Of a stretch of 64,000 nucleotides of DNA, positions 11,101 to 21,590 are shown in pieces (position 1 is the first letter of the stretch; each line of letters begins with the position of its first letter). The translations under genes and the position numbers were made by a program. Location of the stretch: positions 1,304,007 to 1,368,006 of the forward strand of contig KL647298.1 in the NCBI GenBank assembly GCA_000727475.1, written 5' to 3'. The notes beneath the pieces are model-generated. The model did no database searches, was not told the DNA's origin, and saw only the letters and a list, made by a program, of their open reading frames with translations. This DNA comes from Sarcocystis neurona (taxonomy: Eukaryota; Apicomplexa; Conoidasida; Eucoccidiorida; Sarcocystidae).

Positions 11101-14100
11101 CGACTTCCTTCCGCTTAAACTCGTACACACTCACGCCCACACCCAGGGAGTCTCCCACCTATGCAGAGACGGACACTGCAGAGACCGAAGTCGTAAGCGT
11201 GTGACTAGGTGGGTTTTTCAGGGAACCTCACCACCGCAGAGAGCTGCCAGCTCAGTAAAGTCTCCTCCCAGAACTCGCGGCCGTTTTCTGGGTTCTTATA
11301 AAGTTTCAACAAGACAACTTGGGGCTGCTGTTCTGAGACAGAACCAGGGCGAGCGACAAGAAGCCTCGCCAGGAGGTTTGGGGTGGATCCGAACAGTCCG
11401 CGTCTCGGTCTCCACGTATCTGGGCTGCGCACCAAGTTCCAGGACGTTTCGCTGACTCGCAGATAGCGGGTGCTACAGCACACGTATGAGCTTCCAGAGG
11501 CGGGATACGCGTGGACCGCTTGCACGTCTGCTGTTATTTCTCCGGTCAGTGGATCGAGTACACGGATGGGGAAGTAGGTTTTGGCGGGGAATAACAAGTC
11601 CAGCTGAGGCTGGGTGTGTAAGTAGACAGCAGTTGGATCCAGTTTTTTTGGCTTCTCTTCTCCTGAAGATTGTCGCCCACTGTCGGGATGTTCCGAACCT
11701 TCTGCGTCGCTACCGTCCTTTTTCACGTCGGACAAATGGTCGGTCATAGGTAGCATTCTCTGCAGCAACTCTTCAATGGAAAACGTGTTTGTGAAAGAAA
11801 AGGACGGGTAAGACGCGCTCGCCGGCTTCTTCTCCATGTGCGCCTGTGCCTCCATTGTCACTGCCGGAAGCGCACCCTCTGTCGCCACCGGCAGCGCCGC
11901 CAGTGGGGCGTCGTCAAGACTGAGAGTCTCACACGTTTTCTTGCCATCCTGGGAAGTCGTACGCGGCAGGAATACCAGGCAGACCCAGCCGTACGCAGCA
12001 AACAGACATGCGACACAAAAGCAAGCCACAAAAAGCGCATAGAAGAAGAAACATGAAAAAGGGGTCTAAGCAAAAGGACTGCACAGACACATACGCAATA
12101 ACAACACACCAGCGAAGTCGAGAAAAGGTTTGGGAAGGAACAGACACATCACCTGTACAAAATTACGCAAGCAAAAGGAGGTAGCAATCCAGAACAGGAA
12201 AAACACGGAGGAATTCCGCCGTGATGTAGCTGAATTCCGCGAATACTGGCACAAAATCCTCGGGAAAGTTTTTGGCTGTCTCAAATGTACTTCACAAGGG
12301 TGTGTAGCACAGGGTGTCACGCGTGCTCTCCGTCACTCTGCGCTGGAGAAGGCAGAACGCAACAACGTAACACGCGGGACTGAGGAAGCCAGAATGAATT
12401 GCGGTGGTTTGTGGGTCGCGTTAGAATAGATTCTGCGAAACCTCTTCTCCCGAGGGCTGTGTCCAATCTACCACAGCGTGCTCGTCAACTCTTGCTGCAC
12501 AGACAACAGAAGCTTGCAGAAGGGGGCCGGCCTGGGCATTGACCCTCTGCTGTACAAACACCAGAAACGCGCAGAACGGCGTCTGTCTGGACACGCGCAC
12601 GTGCGCACGTGCTTCTAGGTACAGAGAGATGTGAAGTAGGCACCTGCATATTCACACTGTTACGCAAGTGTTTGCCACCCGCCTGCTAACGGAATCCTTG
12701 TAGATGCTCCGACCTTTTGTAGTCAAGGAGAAAAAAGCTACGCGATTTGAAGGAACGTGACCAATTTTCCGCTCCACGTGCGCGGATAGATATTCGTAAA
12801 TGTTTAAAGACATCTGTTTCCATCTACTTCCCCGTGTAGACCTATCCATTATCTGTCTGTCTCTTCCTACGTGTGGACACGCGGACACCCCGTTTCTCGA
12901 ACACCTGTTTGACCGCTTACGCGTCCATAAACATGTACTGAAAATACTTACATAGCTTTCCAATGTTTCCATATACTGATAGACACGTACGAATATGTAT
13001 CTATACCTCCTTTCAGTTGTAGGTCTACATAATTCATACTCTAAACTTGTGACTCCCAAATAACCGGTGATTCGTACATGTACATACCCCACATCCCTCC
13101 GCACGTATACAGGGATGCATACAAGCAGACTTCGCGCACGTCTACACGCGCATGGGAACGCATACATATATATATATATATATATATATGTAAATACATA
13201 TACATATACATATATGTAAATACATATATATGTAAATACATATATATATATATATATATACGCTCACGAGAACACACATACGCTCTTTTCCGTGTGCACG
13301 TCTGCGCTCGTGGCTAGAAGCACTTCCGCTAGGATACATCCGTATATCACGTGTGTATATATTTCTGCCAGAGGACTCACCAGTCTTCCGACGAAGAGGT
13401 CTTTAGTGCCTAGATCTTTCACCAGCGTTGCGGGACTGATTGGACTGAGGCCCTTCGGGTAAAAATGACGCAGCAGACTCGACGACTCCAAAGATCGCCA
13501 AGACGAGATCTTACTCAAAAAGAGTAGCCACTGCGGCCCGTATTTTATTCGCACTTCGAAAACACTACGCAGCTTGTCCAGAATGCGGGCGACGGGCGTG
13601 TTCTGACTTTCTTCTCCCACAATCGACACAGCCAGGCGCCGTTTCGTGCACCCCGAGCCTTCTCTGAAAAAGAGCATCGTCACGTCCCATACGCACGCGC
13701 TGCAAATTCTTAACATTGCGGGAGAACCGCATACGCGCAGGATACACGCGTGTACATATTGGTGATTCACTTGGCACACAGGCACAACCTACATTCGAAG
13801 TGTACGCTTTATGCGTGCGTTTTCGTGTGTAGAATACAGACGCCAGTAATTTGTGAACTACAACCGGCAAGACCGGTGTTACGAGCTGCCCTACTCGACC
13901 GCGACAACGCACGAGGAAACACGGACACATCAACCGTCGGCACGTGTTCACATCACAGAAATGTCTACGATACGTTTGTGCCCATACGGACCCCTGAAGC
14001 TCAATTAAATTCTAGAATAGATACTGACGCGTACGGTTGTATATATATAGATATATGTATATATACATACGTACACAGGTGATTGCAACCGTGTGCACTG

Positions 14101-14559
14101 CCACTGGAGAGAGGCACACAGACCACCACCGTGCTTGTATGAGCATTCAAAACGCACATGCCCTTTTCGACCTCTGGCACTGGTGTGAACCGTGAACCAT
14201 AACTAAAGGAGGAAGTTCACACGCGTATGTGTATGCCATTATGCACATTTTATATTCGATCGACCTGCGCGTGGAGGAACGAAGCCGCCCAGAGAGGGTG
14301 GGGCGTTTACACTTCAGTGTTCCGCACACTCACGCATCTATGTAAGCATATTAAAGAAGTAAAATGTGAACTGGATGCCCAGTAATATTTCATCTAACAG
14401 GAGGAACCGGACTTACTGTTTCAGGTACCAGATCAGCACACTGGAGACGGAGGGTTCTGGAACGTCGTAGAGTTGAAGGACTCGTCGTTCACCCTCCGTG
14501 ACGCCCCTGAAGCCGGGTAGATGCAGGAGGACGCGCCATAGCAGTTTTAGAATATTCAT
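3169..14559 (-). CDS. PSD: Phosphatidylserine decarboxylase proenzyme (multi-exon)
   Basis: Decarboxylates phosphatidylserine to phosphatidylethanolamine; family members are self-cleaving, pyruvoyl-dependent membrane-associated enzymes. Exons on the minus strand: 14559-14417, 13663-13381, 11948-11232, a short uncertain one ending 10067, then 8549-8424, 7263-7043, 5654-5460, 4495-4202 and 3597-3169. Junction phases agree throughout the last five exons, and family motifs are continuous across them: VLVAPADSV (family SPVDG, catalytic Asp) in 7263-7043, LSPQDYHRVHSPADW (catalytic His) in 5654-5460, ELGSFRLGSTVVL (LGST cleavage site whose Ser becomes pyruvoyl) in 4495-4202, and IFESPPGF then VRVGQTEGKL in the last exon. 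Length is about 810 residues, far above the roughly 300-350 of the core enzyme, owing to an N-terminal extension of about 390 residues and about 110 residues after the core. The ATG at 14559 is chosen as the first Met of the first exon; an earlier exon cannot be excluded. Identification is firm; the 5' half is less so. Confidence 0.88.
4202..4495 (-). CDS. PSD: PSD exon with the LGST self-processing site
   Basis: The acceptor TGCTACAG precedes VNRKNLSQ and the donor is CTG|GTGAGA at 4201; both ends are in phase 0 over 98 codons. The exon holds the family's GTWDPTGTG, VAATFVGG and ELGSFRLGSTVVL blocks. Gly-Ser of LGST is the family's autocatalytic bond, giving a large beta and a small alpha subunit. 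PS|VN across the upstream junction reproduces the P-V-N of the family, which supports the splice sites. Confidence 0.9.
5005..5172. repeat. 77-bp tandem duplication containing a (TA)n core, inside a PSD intron
   Basis: Two copies start at 5005 and 5082. Each has a CAACAGTAGGAGCAAATGTG head, a variable (TA)n and a TTTGCGCCTACACACGGC tail. The second copy has a longer TA tract. The intron (4496-5459) is otherwise purine-rich on the plus strand with no coding support. Confidence 0.85.
5460..5654 (-). CDS. PSD: PSD exon with the catalytic His block
   Basis: 65 codons, phase 0 at both ends, acceptor TTCCGCAG and donor TCT|GTAAGT. It begins IKGTAFNLMAF (family V-K-G-x-x-F-x-L) and contains LSPQDYHRVHSPADW, matching the family's L-x-P-x-D-Y-H-R-x-H-S-P-x-D. 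The first His corresponds to the general base of the Asp-His-Ser triad. Confidence 0.9.
5655..7042. other. PSD intron; low-complexity, (TA)n at 6789-6812
   Basis: Between two firmly placed PSD exons. It contains GT/AC-rich stretches and a TATATA run. Open frames in it are short and repeat-driven, and I see no nested gene. Confidence 0.6.
7043..7263 (-). CDS. PSD: PSD exon with the catalytic Asp block
   Basis: The acceptor GTGAACAG lies just after an (AC)n run at 7269-7283, and the donor is CAA|GTGAGT. The frame reads FTRPINTPVLRPIDPRDVLV then APADSVIQ. FTR and RPID match the family's FFxR..RPI block, and D of APADS is the catalytic Asp of SPVDG. Ser replaces the usual Gly after it. The phase 1 start agrees with the phase 1 end of the exon at 8424. 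Confidence 0.88.
7264..8423. other. PSD intron with CAG run and (TA)n
   Basis: (AC)n at about 7269-7283 and an imperfect CAG run at 7290-7440 lie beside the exon acceptor; (TA)n at 7727-7742. No coding support beyond repeat-derived frames. Confidence 0.6.
8424..8549 (-). CDS. PSD: PSD exon preceding the core (helical region)
   Basis: The acceptor TGCTCCTGCAG and donor ATTA|GTAAGT give 42 codons reading TFRQMLAANSRLVSSVTRLI and then LLVNQMVMLYNI. PSDs have an SRLxGxL..x(Y/F)GI(N/D) helix region at this place, which fits, and the junction to the next exon (codon A|AC) is in phase. Its own upstream partner is uncertain. Confidence 0.75.
8550..11231. repeat. PSD introns dominated by (TATACA)n microsatellites
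   Basis: 10320-10900 is almost entirely TATATA, ACACATATG and TGTATAC repeats, whose translations are Tyr/Ile/His strings in all frames. 8550-10060 is mixed sequence with CACACATAC stretches. Apart from the candidate exon near 10067-10262 I see no exon that fits the phases. Confidence 0.6.
10067..10262 (-). CDS. PSD: Candidate linking exon of PSD
   Basis: The frame reads FASAAVSTEIAQPRAAARPA then HMRLNPAYI and ends at the donor ATAG|GTAATA in phase 1, which fits the exon starting at 8549. To fit the phase 0 end of the exon at 11232 it would have to start at an internal AG such as GCGCAG or CACCAG, so its true 5' end is not known. It might also be intronic. Confidence 0.4.
11232..14559 (-). 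CDS. PSD: Three in-phase exons forming the N-terminal extension of the PSD gene
   Basis: Exons 14559-14417 (ATG start, reading MNILKLLWRVLLHLPGFRGV), 13663-13381 (reading RILDKLRSVFEVRIKYGPQW and LLRHFYPKGLSPISPATLVK) and 11948-11232 (reading FPIRVLDPLTGEITADVQAV and VVLLKLYKNPENGREFWEE). Donors are GTAAGT, GTGAGT and GTGAGG. Phases are 2/2 and 0/0. No known domain is recognised. The third exon has a charged Ser/Glu/Lys spacer after LSDVKKDG. The link to the PSD core rests on strand, position and phase only, so this could instead be an independent gene ending before 8549. An in-frame TAG and lack of ATG upstream of 11948 show that the third exon is internal. Confidence 0.6.
11949..13380. repeat. 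PSD intron with long (TA)n/TATGTAAATACA block
   Basis: 13163-13261 is a near-continuous TATATA tract interrupted by TATGTAAATACA units. The rest of the intron shows no coding support. Confidence 0.6.
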
Positions 14560-15564
14560 CGGTGCTCTGTGTATGTAGAAGTGTCTATCGCCTTTACGGC
14601 CTGCCGCAGCGCACGTGTAAGCCGGGCCACCCTGGATGGACGTTCACCCGTTGAAGCACACGGAGGCGTGAATTTCGATTTTTTGTGTGAATGCCTCAAT
14701 TTCGTCGTATCCGCTTTCCGGAGTCCGCGACAGCTGCGGTGAACCACGCTGCGCCTATATCCCGACTGCAGGGATAATGTGACATTCGATCCTAACTGTT
14801 TTATTGCAGATCTTCCGTGCTCTACAGTGCATAGGAGCGTGTCTTACTACAGGATGCCGGTTTTCACTGCCGTAGCATCGGTGCAACTCGCGTGTGGCAT
14901 CGTGTAGTGAGGGAATCGAAAAGAGAAACGGGTAAAGTAGCGTTGCAGGAGTAACATCCAACCTGCAGCTACGTCCGTGCACAGTGAAGGGAGATTCTAG
15001 AAAGGACACATATACGAGTGGATCCTGTGTAGTGTGCAGGTGTCGTTGTCTACATTTTTGGTCGTAGAACGCACTTGTTTGCTACTGAAAGCGCGCGTGG
15101 CTGGGAAAGGCAAGTAGGTGACATGTGGCGAAAATTTGAACGAATTTGACTGTTCCTACTTACGTTCGTGCCCCTGTCGCCTTCCCTTGCGTCCCCACTT
15201 GCGCATGCCACACTACCGAATCACTGCATGCACGTATACGTCCCTTTTCGAGTAACCTTTCCCAAATACATGCCTGGGCACCGTTTTCACGCCCTCGAAA
15301 TAGACCCCGTAGACGCACGTGTGGGGGGGCCGCTACCGCGTGCAGCTAGGCCACAGCACCGTGTCTGCTCTTCGACAGTCCTACACAGCTCGCACCACCT
15401 GCGCTCCGCTGAGAAACGTGCTGCCTCATATACTCGTCTCCGCGTATATGAGTCTTTCTCTTCGACAGTGTAGCGTAGAACCACGGAGCACAACGGAAAT
15501 ATATCCTGCTGACAGCTAGCTGACGTCGCAGTCGAAAGCCGAAAGCAGCAAGGCAAACGCTCTC
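14560..15564. other. Region upstream of the PSD start; no gene seen
   Basis: Mixed-composition sequence without microsatellites. It would hold the PSD promoter and 5' leader if the ATG at 14559 is right. Short minus-strand frames (14755-15009) are open, but no splice-supported exon was found. Confidence 0.4.
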
Positions 15565-16172
15565 TCAAATGCGTGCAGCCGCCGTACAACACAGGTGCTG
15601 CGCGTAGTGGTAGTGCATTCCCATCCCCCAGTTTCGTCCAGGCTTCACTAGCATGCAGAACAAATCCACACTACAACGATGCAGGTTGCATATTGAGGCT
15701 GCGTGACAGTGCCGTGCGCGCACTATCGGCGCCACATAGCGCCCGCCATCATGTGACGACGGTCTCTCTTTGGCGCTGTGCGTAGTACTACTACTTGCGG
15801 CTACCCTGAGTGTTTCATCGAATGCTCTTGTCAATGCGTGGCATACCACCACTTGGAACGCCGTCGGGTGACTATCACCGCCGACGACCCCATGCGACTG
15901 CCAGTCTTCGTTCCACAGCTCCATGCACCGTATAAAGATGAAGATACGCACCAGCCAGCATATACTGCATTTCAGTCGCTGCAAGTGACTTACTCCGTAA
16001 TAGATTCACCGCTTTGGAGCTCGTTTTCAGAGAGCCTCTCCTCGGACGTAGAAGCCATTACACTCTCCACTCTCTCTTCCTCGCTCGCAACCCCCAATGC
16101 GTCCAAGGTGTTGCCTACGGCCAGCGCCCAAAGCACGACATACGTGCATAGAAGGGTTTTTCCAGCCGTCAT
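15565..16172 (-). CDS. Possible small secreted Cys-containing protein, two exons
   Basis: Exon 1 (16172-15994) starts MTAGKTLLCTYVVLWALAVG, a good signal peptide, then an acidic stretch, and ends at the strong donor GA|GTAAGT in phase 2. An acceptor at 15809 (AACACTCAG) continues in phase to a stop at 15565 and gives a tail with Cys residues (CHAASICNLHRCSVDLFCM). The mature protein would be only about 120 residues. Coccidian surface antigens of the SAG type have signal peptides and paired cysteines, but the length and spacing here are not convincing for that family. A 282-codon open frame lies on the opposite strand (15778-16626), so the strand itself is not certain. Confidence 0.35.
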
Positions 16173-16626
16173 CGTGCTTGCGGAACTTCTGCTGACTACG
16201 TCTGCAGTGCAGTTTTGTGTCATGCACAAGGGCCGTCGACCGCAGCCGCGGCGTGCGCTCGTCCAAGTACGTAGAAGGGGCAGTGCGTGTCTACCGCACC
16301 GGGTTCAACTACGCGCGACTCGAAACACGAAGCAAAGCGGATGTGGAATGCGTCGTGAGAGTTCTACAGCATGTAGACGTTGTTTAGAAACCGCGAAAAA
16401 CGCAGAACGACCTGGAGTAGTCGAAGTTTTACGTCGTAAGTTTCGCAAAAAACAGAAGTGGCAGATCATGTGGCAGCGGCACCCTCAGTCGGCAGAACCA
16501 CACCGAGCTGGTGTCGCCGTCCGTACACGTCGTCATCAACTCGCGGACCAGGAACAGCTCCATCCACTTCTCCTAGCGCCGGCACACGCATGCTCTAAGA
16601 CCAGCTGCCATTCGCGTAGGAGCTAG
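15778..16626 (+). CDS. 282-codon open frame, doubtful
   Basis: The longest uninterrupted frame in the microsatellite-free region, with one hydrophobic segment (VFPAVIVLAELLLTTSAVQF) and an Arg-rich second half. It overlaps the better-spliced minus-strand candidate at 15565-16172. I recognise no domain, and it may be open by chance. Confidence 0.2.
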   Translation: MRSTTTCGYPECFIECSCQCVAYHHLERRRVTITADDPMRLPVFVPQLHAPYKDEDTHQPAYTAFQSLQVTYSVIDSPLWSSFSESLSSDVEAITLSTLSSSLATPNASKVLPTASAQSTTYVHRRVFPAVIVLAELLLTTSAVQFCVMHKGRRPQPRRALVQVRRRGSACLPHRVQLRATRNTKQSGCGMRRESSTACRRCLETAKNAERPGVVEVLRRKFRKKQKWQIMWQRHPQSAEPHRAGVAVRTRRHQLADQEQLHPLLLAPAHACSKTSCHSRRS

Positions 16627-17133
16627 CTGTATACGACCGAACCGACAGAAAGGCACGCTTCGCAGCGGGCCCGTTGAGCGGCTGGCAGCCGCAGCGGCCT
16701 CGCTGGTTGCTGCTGTGGCTTTCTCGCTCTCCGGCTTGATCGAGAAGGTAGCGTGGCTGGTCGCTGCGTGCAGCTCGAAATAGTTCTGGCTGTAAATACT
16801 GTAAACTGCACGACGCGAGAGAGCACGAAGGAGGATGTCTCCTTCTGCTAGGGCATCACCGGGGAGTACAGAGGGGAAGTTATGTTGGTAGGGAGATAGA
16901 TGCTCACCAGCTGCCGTCTTCCATTTATATCCTGCCGAACGAAGGGGTGAACGAAGTGCTTCGACTAAAAGGGAAAGATTATTCACTGCGTATCCTCCCA
17001 CAGGCTCCATGTGGGGGACGGAGACGCGTGGTGTAGTTTTTTGTTAAGAGCGTGGTCGTCGGAGGGGTCGAAAGAGGACATTAGAGAGACCTTCAGGATG
17101 CCATACCATGCAGAGAATGCGGGACTCGCGGAT
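16573..17133 (-). CDS. Two in-phase exons of an unrecognised protein
   Basis: Exon 17133-16987 (acceptor TGCATAG, donor CA|GTGAAT) reads SPAFSAWYGILKVSLMSSFD then HALNKKLHHASPSPTWSLWE. Exon 16789-16573 (acceptor GTATTTACAG) reads QNYFELHAATSHATFSIKPE and an Ala/Ser/Glu-rich part to a stop. The phases agree (2/2). An exon at 17889-17786 may lie further upstream in the same gene, but its phase does not match directly, so at least one exon would be missing. Confidence 0.4.
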
Positions 17134-17785
17134 CTATGCAGAGCCAGATGCTGCCCTCTGAGGACCCAAACTGGCGTGGAGTGCACGATGACTGCAGGAA
17201 CTCAGATGGACACTCAAGGTACCACGGTGCAATCCACAGGACAAGTTGCACAGCTCCCGGTGAAAGGAACAGATGTGCACTAGCGATGTACCTTCAAAGT
17301 AGCCCTACCGGTTTGACACAACAGAAGCGCTGCTGCAGACCTGTTATATTTTGAAAACCAGGGACCCCACTCTTGGGGAAATACAGATCTCGCAGAGAGC
17401 CAGAGCACACCGTGTGATCCCCGTTTCCAACGAATTTGATGTCACCGAGCGCACAACTAGTAACACATGCATTGCCTCGTTGGTGTAGTCTCTGCACAAA
17501 ATGTCAGAGAGATAATCTTCCACAGCAACAAAACGTGTAAAGAGACATCTCAGAGTGAGAGCCTGCTGTAGGCAGTACAGGGAGAGCTACCAGAAGCGAA
17601 CACGGCAGAACACCGGTACGTGGCAGGGCTGCGGCACTTTTTGGGCGACAGCACGCACAACTGCACACGAAGAATGCTACTGAGGCGGTTGTGCAATCCG
17701 AAGGGAGGCTAACGGCCGCAATGGCGCCTCCTCCGAAGAAGAAAACTAAGACGACCTTGCAGATCATACATGTCAAAAAGCTCAC

Positions 17786-17889
17786 AGATCCCATCCTTAT
17801 ACCCCTCCCTCTGATGTGTGTGGCGTACGATTCAAAAAGTACGCAGGGCTTTACGTTTTCGTCTTCCTCGTATATGGCGTGTGCGCCTC
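17786..17889 (-). CDS. Candidate internal exon, acidic then basic
   Basis: The acceptor GATCTTCGCAG and donor TCT|GTGAGC bound 104 bases reading GAHAIYEEDENVKPCVLFES then ATHIRGRGIRMGS. On the other strand a 132-codon frame (17691-18089) with eight cysteines is also open, so the strand is not settled. Confidence 0.35.
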
Positions 17890-20719
17890 CTGCGAAGATC
17901 AACGTGCAGCCCATCTACACAGTCCATTACCTCGCCTGCCCAGCCGGGACTGCAGGACACGACATGCTGCCGTGTCGCGGTTTTCTGCTACTGCGGTGGC
18001 TCTGCAATAATGGATGCTGCCACGCCACCGTGTCTTCGACTGCTAATTATTCAGTTAAACAGGACTACAGTTGTGCACCTCTTAGTTAAGCAGCGCTCCA
18101 CTTGTGCACGTATATCTTCGTGGAGGAAAGCAAATGCGTACGTATTATATACATAGGCATATTTTTGCTTGGGCAGTGTCCAAATGCACTTATGCCTCTG
18201 CGCGAAAAGACAAATTTATACAGATAAGGATATTTGTGCTCGCACCGTGTACACACTTGCAGGATTTTCCGCAGCCGCGTACGAGGCGTCGGCGCGACTA
18301 CACGGGCGCGCCGCGCAGAATACGTGGTCCACCTTCTGCTATAAGCGTAGCTTCCCGATCTGCATCTTTTCGTACACTCCCGGTTCCTTTGCAGCTCCAA
18401 CACGGCTGCATGTGCAAGTGTGCGCATGCGTAAGTATGGCCGGCATACTGTACTCTGAACGTAGTCCGTTAAAAACATATTAATATTCGCTTACCACTGG
18501 AGCAACTTGAGCTCCTGGAGAGCCTCCCGTCGGGGCAGCAGAAGCACTGGGACTTAGTTCCGCAGGGCCAGCAAAAGTGCTTAGACTAAGTTCCGCCTAG
18601 TGTGGAAACTATTAAGCAGACGTGGACGGCCGGGCTCTTACGTAAGGAGCGCTGCAAGCCACAGCGAGCTCGATTAACAGCTTCTTTTGATAACACAAGA
18701 CAACTTATACAGGAGGAATCACTACCTGGCTAGTCACTGAGGCTGTCCATAGAGCGACTGAAGCAAAACTGTAGTTCTCACAAAGCACGAAAAGGAAAAA
18801 AAAAAATCCTCGGCTTACATTAGAACCTCTACGTCGGCCCATTACTCCGCTGTTGTTGAATAATATTGCAGAGTAGTATTTCTTAGCATATTACTCCATA
18901 TTCAAAGTAATTCTTAACAAAACAGATGGCTGGTTATTTTCGTGAGGCGCGCAGCGACGGAGCGGTAAAGCTGTCCGTCCGGCCGCTGCTATACTGCGTG
19001 ATTGCATTAACAAGCTGCAGTCGATACGTGTAGAAGGACGATGCCAGGCTATGGTTGTATACGTCAATGGCAAACATAAGGTCTTTGAGGTCCACGTGCG
19101 GCAGCTAGCGACAGTGCTCCACGCCGAGTGATGCTACAAACTCGTCCGCTGACATCAGTATTGCACAGCACTTCCTACTTACGCCAGTGGGCGGGTCTCA
19201 ATTCCCGATTCGTTGCTTTGCCGTTAGTAGAGGACGCCATGTGCTCCCATGGGGTACTCAGACATTGTCGCTGAGACCTGCCTCGTTCATGACGCAGCTA
19301 CACTCACGCACTAGGACGACCGTCATCTTTCGGACGCCTTGACGGTACACACGCTTCTTTTTCCAACAAGGCAGTGCAACCTTCCTGCTCCCGTGTCACC
19401 CGATGGACCAAAGGGCTGGTATGTTAGCAATTTGTTTAGCGTACTTCCGTATCCCCCTATCTCCTGCATGTGACTGTGTTTCATGTAAACTAAGGTATGT
19501 TTCGTATGTTCTCCTCCTTCACAAGGTCCTACTTACCAGTTGAAGAGGTGTTGAAGGTATTGTGCTGCGAAGGTCTCACGACACACCGTGTACAACGCAG
19601 TGCAAAGAAGGTGAACAGAGAAAGTGTTCCTCGTCGACATCGTCGTATCCACTACCATTGTTGCTGGAACAGCAGAATTACTATGCAGTGTCACAATCAT
19701 CTGTCAAAGAACATTATATTGCGTCTCTCCACCAATCAGAAGAAGAGTGCTCGACTATGTCTGGTCGAGTTCCCCCCCCGTCCCTGCTCTTCGTGAAACA
19801 TGGAATAGAGTAAACGCCATTTGGACGCCCTTAAGCGAAAACCATGTCTGCACACTTGAATGCCCGCAGAGGTTCCATTGAAAACACTGAAAGGCTAGAA
19901 AGCTTTCAAACCAGTGCGGAAGCAGGGAGCCAGCAGGTAACCAGTATTTCCTGCTCCTGAATAGAGGCATCCCTCTTCGAAGATTACAACTTTTTGCTAC
20001 TTCCTCATTACGTGTGCGTAGGAGTGGAAACACTGGTATGTGCGTCAATGTGTATAATCGTGCACTCGAGACTTATGCGTATGTAAAAACGTATCTGCGT
20101 TCTTGAGTCGACGACAGACTTGCTTTCCACGGTGATCTTAGTTTCGTTGTCTGCAGAATGCACGCAACTGTTTCTTACTTCAGTTTTCCGTGCCCGCCTG
20201 TGATTCCGGCTATTCATTTCAGTGGCGCTCACAGGATAACTTTTTGTCAGCGCGTTGTTGAAACTCACCGATTATTGGCTTGTTAGCCTGAACGTAGACA
20301 ATGGGTGCCTGTAGATACATATATCCGTTTTTTCCATAGCAGCTGCCGTGCGGTGTGCGGTGGGCACTGCCTTGTAAAAACCGTTTTGCGCAGGGGAGCA
20401 ACACGTTCAGGATATATAGTTACTTTTGGGAGAAGTGGTGGCAAACCAGAATGTGTTGACATGCGGTATACAGACAACTGTCCTGTTGTAAAGAGCTAGG
20501 AACACGAGATCTGCATCTGTCGAATACAGGTTAGGGCACGTTAGAAAGTGTGAAGAGCTCATGCAAAATCATAAGTCGAGCATACGCAGTCTGTCCGGTG
20601 CTTCTGCTCCGACTCTCCGGCGTTTTGTGCACCAGCGCTGACGAGTTGTGGTGGTCGATCCCTCACGTTAATTAGGTGGCGCGCAACGCTGGCAGTCGGA
20701 TTCTTCTGCTCTGCCATTC
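17890..20719. other. Stretch with no readable gene
   Basis: No long frame, no convincing splice-bounded exon, no microsatellite and no CAG run. An imperfect direct repeat of GACTTAGTTCCGC / GACTAAGTTCCGC lies near 18550-18597. A degraded element or very divergent noncoding DNA would look like this; I could not show either. Confidence 0.4.
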
Positions 20720-21011
20720 CTAGAGAATGTGCTGTATTCTGTTGATTTGTTCATAATTAGCCGCCTCGGAAGCTGTGTGCGGGGGCTTAGGAATTCTTTC
20801 TCCCGATTGGCACCAGAACTGGACACGTGGCGCAGCCTTTTTCAATCGTTCAGTCGAGTATTGCAGTGGTGATGCTGCCGTTGCACCTCTAAGACCGCTG
20901 CACTGCTGTACTGTGCACGAGCAAATTTCGTCATGCTCAACTGGAATCTCATATTCCCACTCTACACCGGAGTACATCTCTAGTATCTTCCTGCCCATTG
21001 TAGTTCCTTTT
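20720..21011 (-). CDS. Terminal exon of an unrecognised protein
   Basis: The acceptor CACAAACAG opens a 97-codon frame to a stop at 20720. It reads GRKILEMYSGVEWEYEIPVE, then a CSCTVQQCSG segment and RVQFWCQSGERIPKPPHTAS. Composition is protein-like and free of repeats. An ATG 12 bases in (GTTMGRKIL) could also be the start of a short single-exon protein. Confidence 0.4.
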
Positions 21012-21101
21012 CTGTTTGTGCGGCTGGCGCAGGTACGCTGTGAGAGGACACGCTCATTCCATGACTGTGACAGCTCAACAGGCAATTATATATAACACAT
21101 T

Positions 21102-21590
21102 TCAACTCCCTCTACTGCCGCTGCTGTGTATGCTGCCGTCACCGCGGCTGTTGTGACAATCACTACTGGTAATGTCGTTGGAGCTGCAGCTGCGGTGTGA
21201 ATATCTTTTGCTGCTGGCAGCAACGGTCGACGCTTTCGAAAGGCGTCGTTGGCGCCGTTTTGGAGATGAGTCTACATTTCTCTCTCTTCGACGCTGAGGA
21301 AATTTTGCTTCTTCCAATTCACTATCGGAGCTGTATGATGCGCAGCAACAGCAACAACAGCAGCGCGCGCAGCGAGGTCGCCTTCTCAGAGCACGAGACT
21401 TGATCATCCTGCAAAAATTCAACCAGACGAGCCCACAAAACTGTGCAGCAATTTTCCGCCACGGCCGTCTGGCATGAAAATGTGCTCTTGCGTTTTGCCG
21501 CTTCGTGTGTGGCGTGAAAGATTTCTTGTCGCTATGTTGGAGCGAGTCTTGCTTTGCGAGTAGCACTGAGAAGTACAGCTTGCTCTTCAA
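21102..21590 (-). CDS. Ser/Arg-rich protein or terminal exon
   Basis: 162 open codons end at 21102. From the acceptor at 21331 (GCATCATACAG) the frame is strongly Ser/Arg/Asp-rich: SDSELEEAKFPQRRRERNVD, SSPKRRQRRLSKAST and a Ser/Gly tail. This suits a disordered, perhaps nuclear, protein. The first half includes a poly-Cys tract from a GCT run and is more likely intron. Confidence 0.4.
   Translation of the reverse strand: MKSKLYFSVLLAKQDSLQHSDKKSFTPHTKRQNARAHFHARRPWRKIAAQFCGLVWLNFCRMIKSRALRRRPRCARCCCCCCCASYSSDSELEEAKFPQRRRERNVDSSPKRRQRRLSKASTVAASSKRYSHRSCSSNDITSSDCHNSRGDGSIHSSGSRGS

Noticed and set aside
18540..19420. LTR retrotransposon RNase H or integrase remnant
   Set aside because: A fragment reading VYVNGKHKVFEVHVRQLATV recalled RNase H, but stops are frequent and no second motif or LTR was found.
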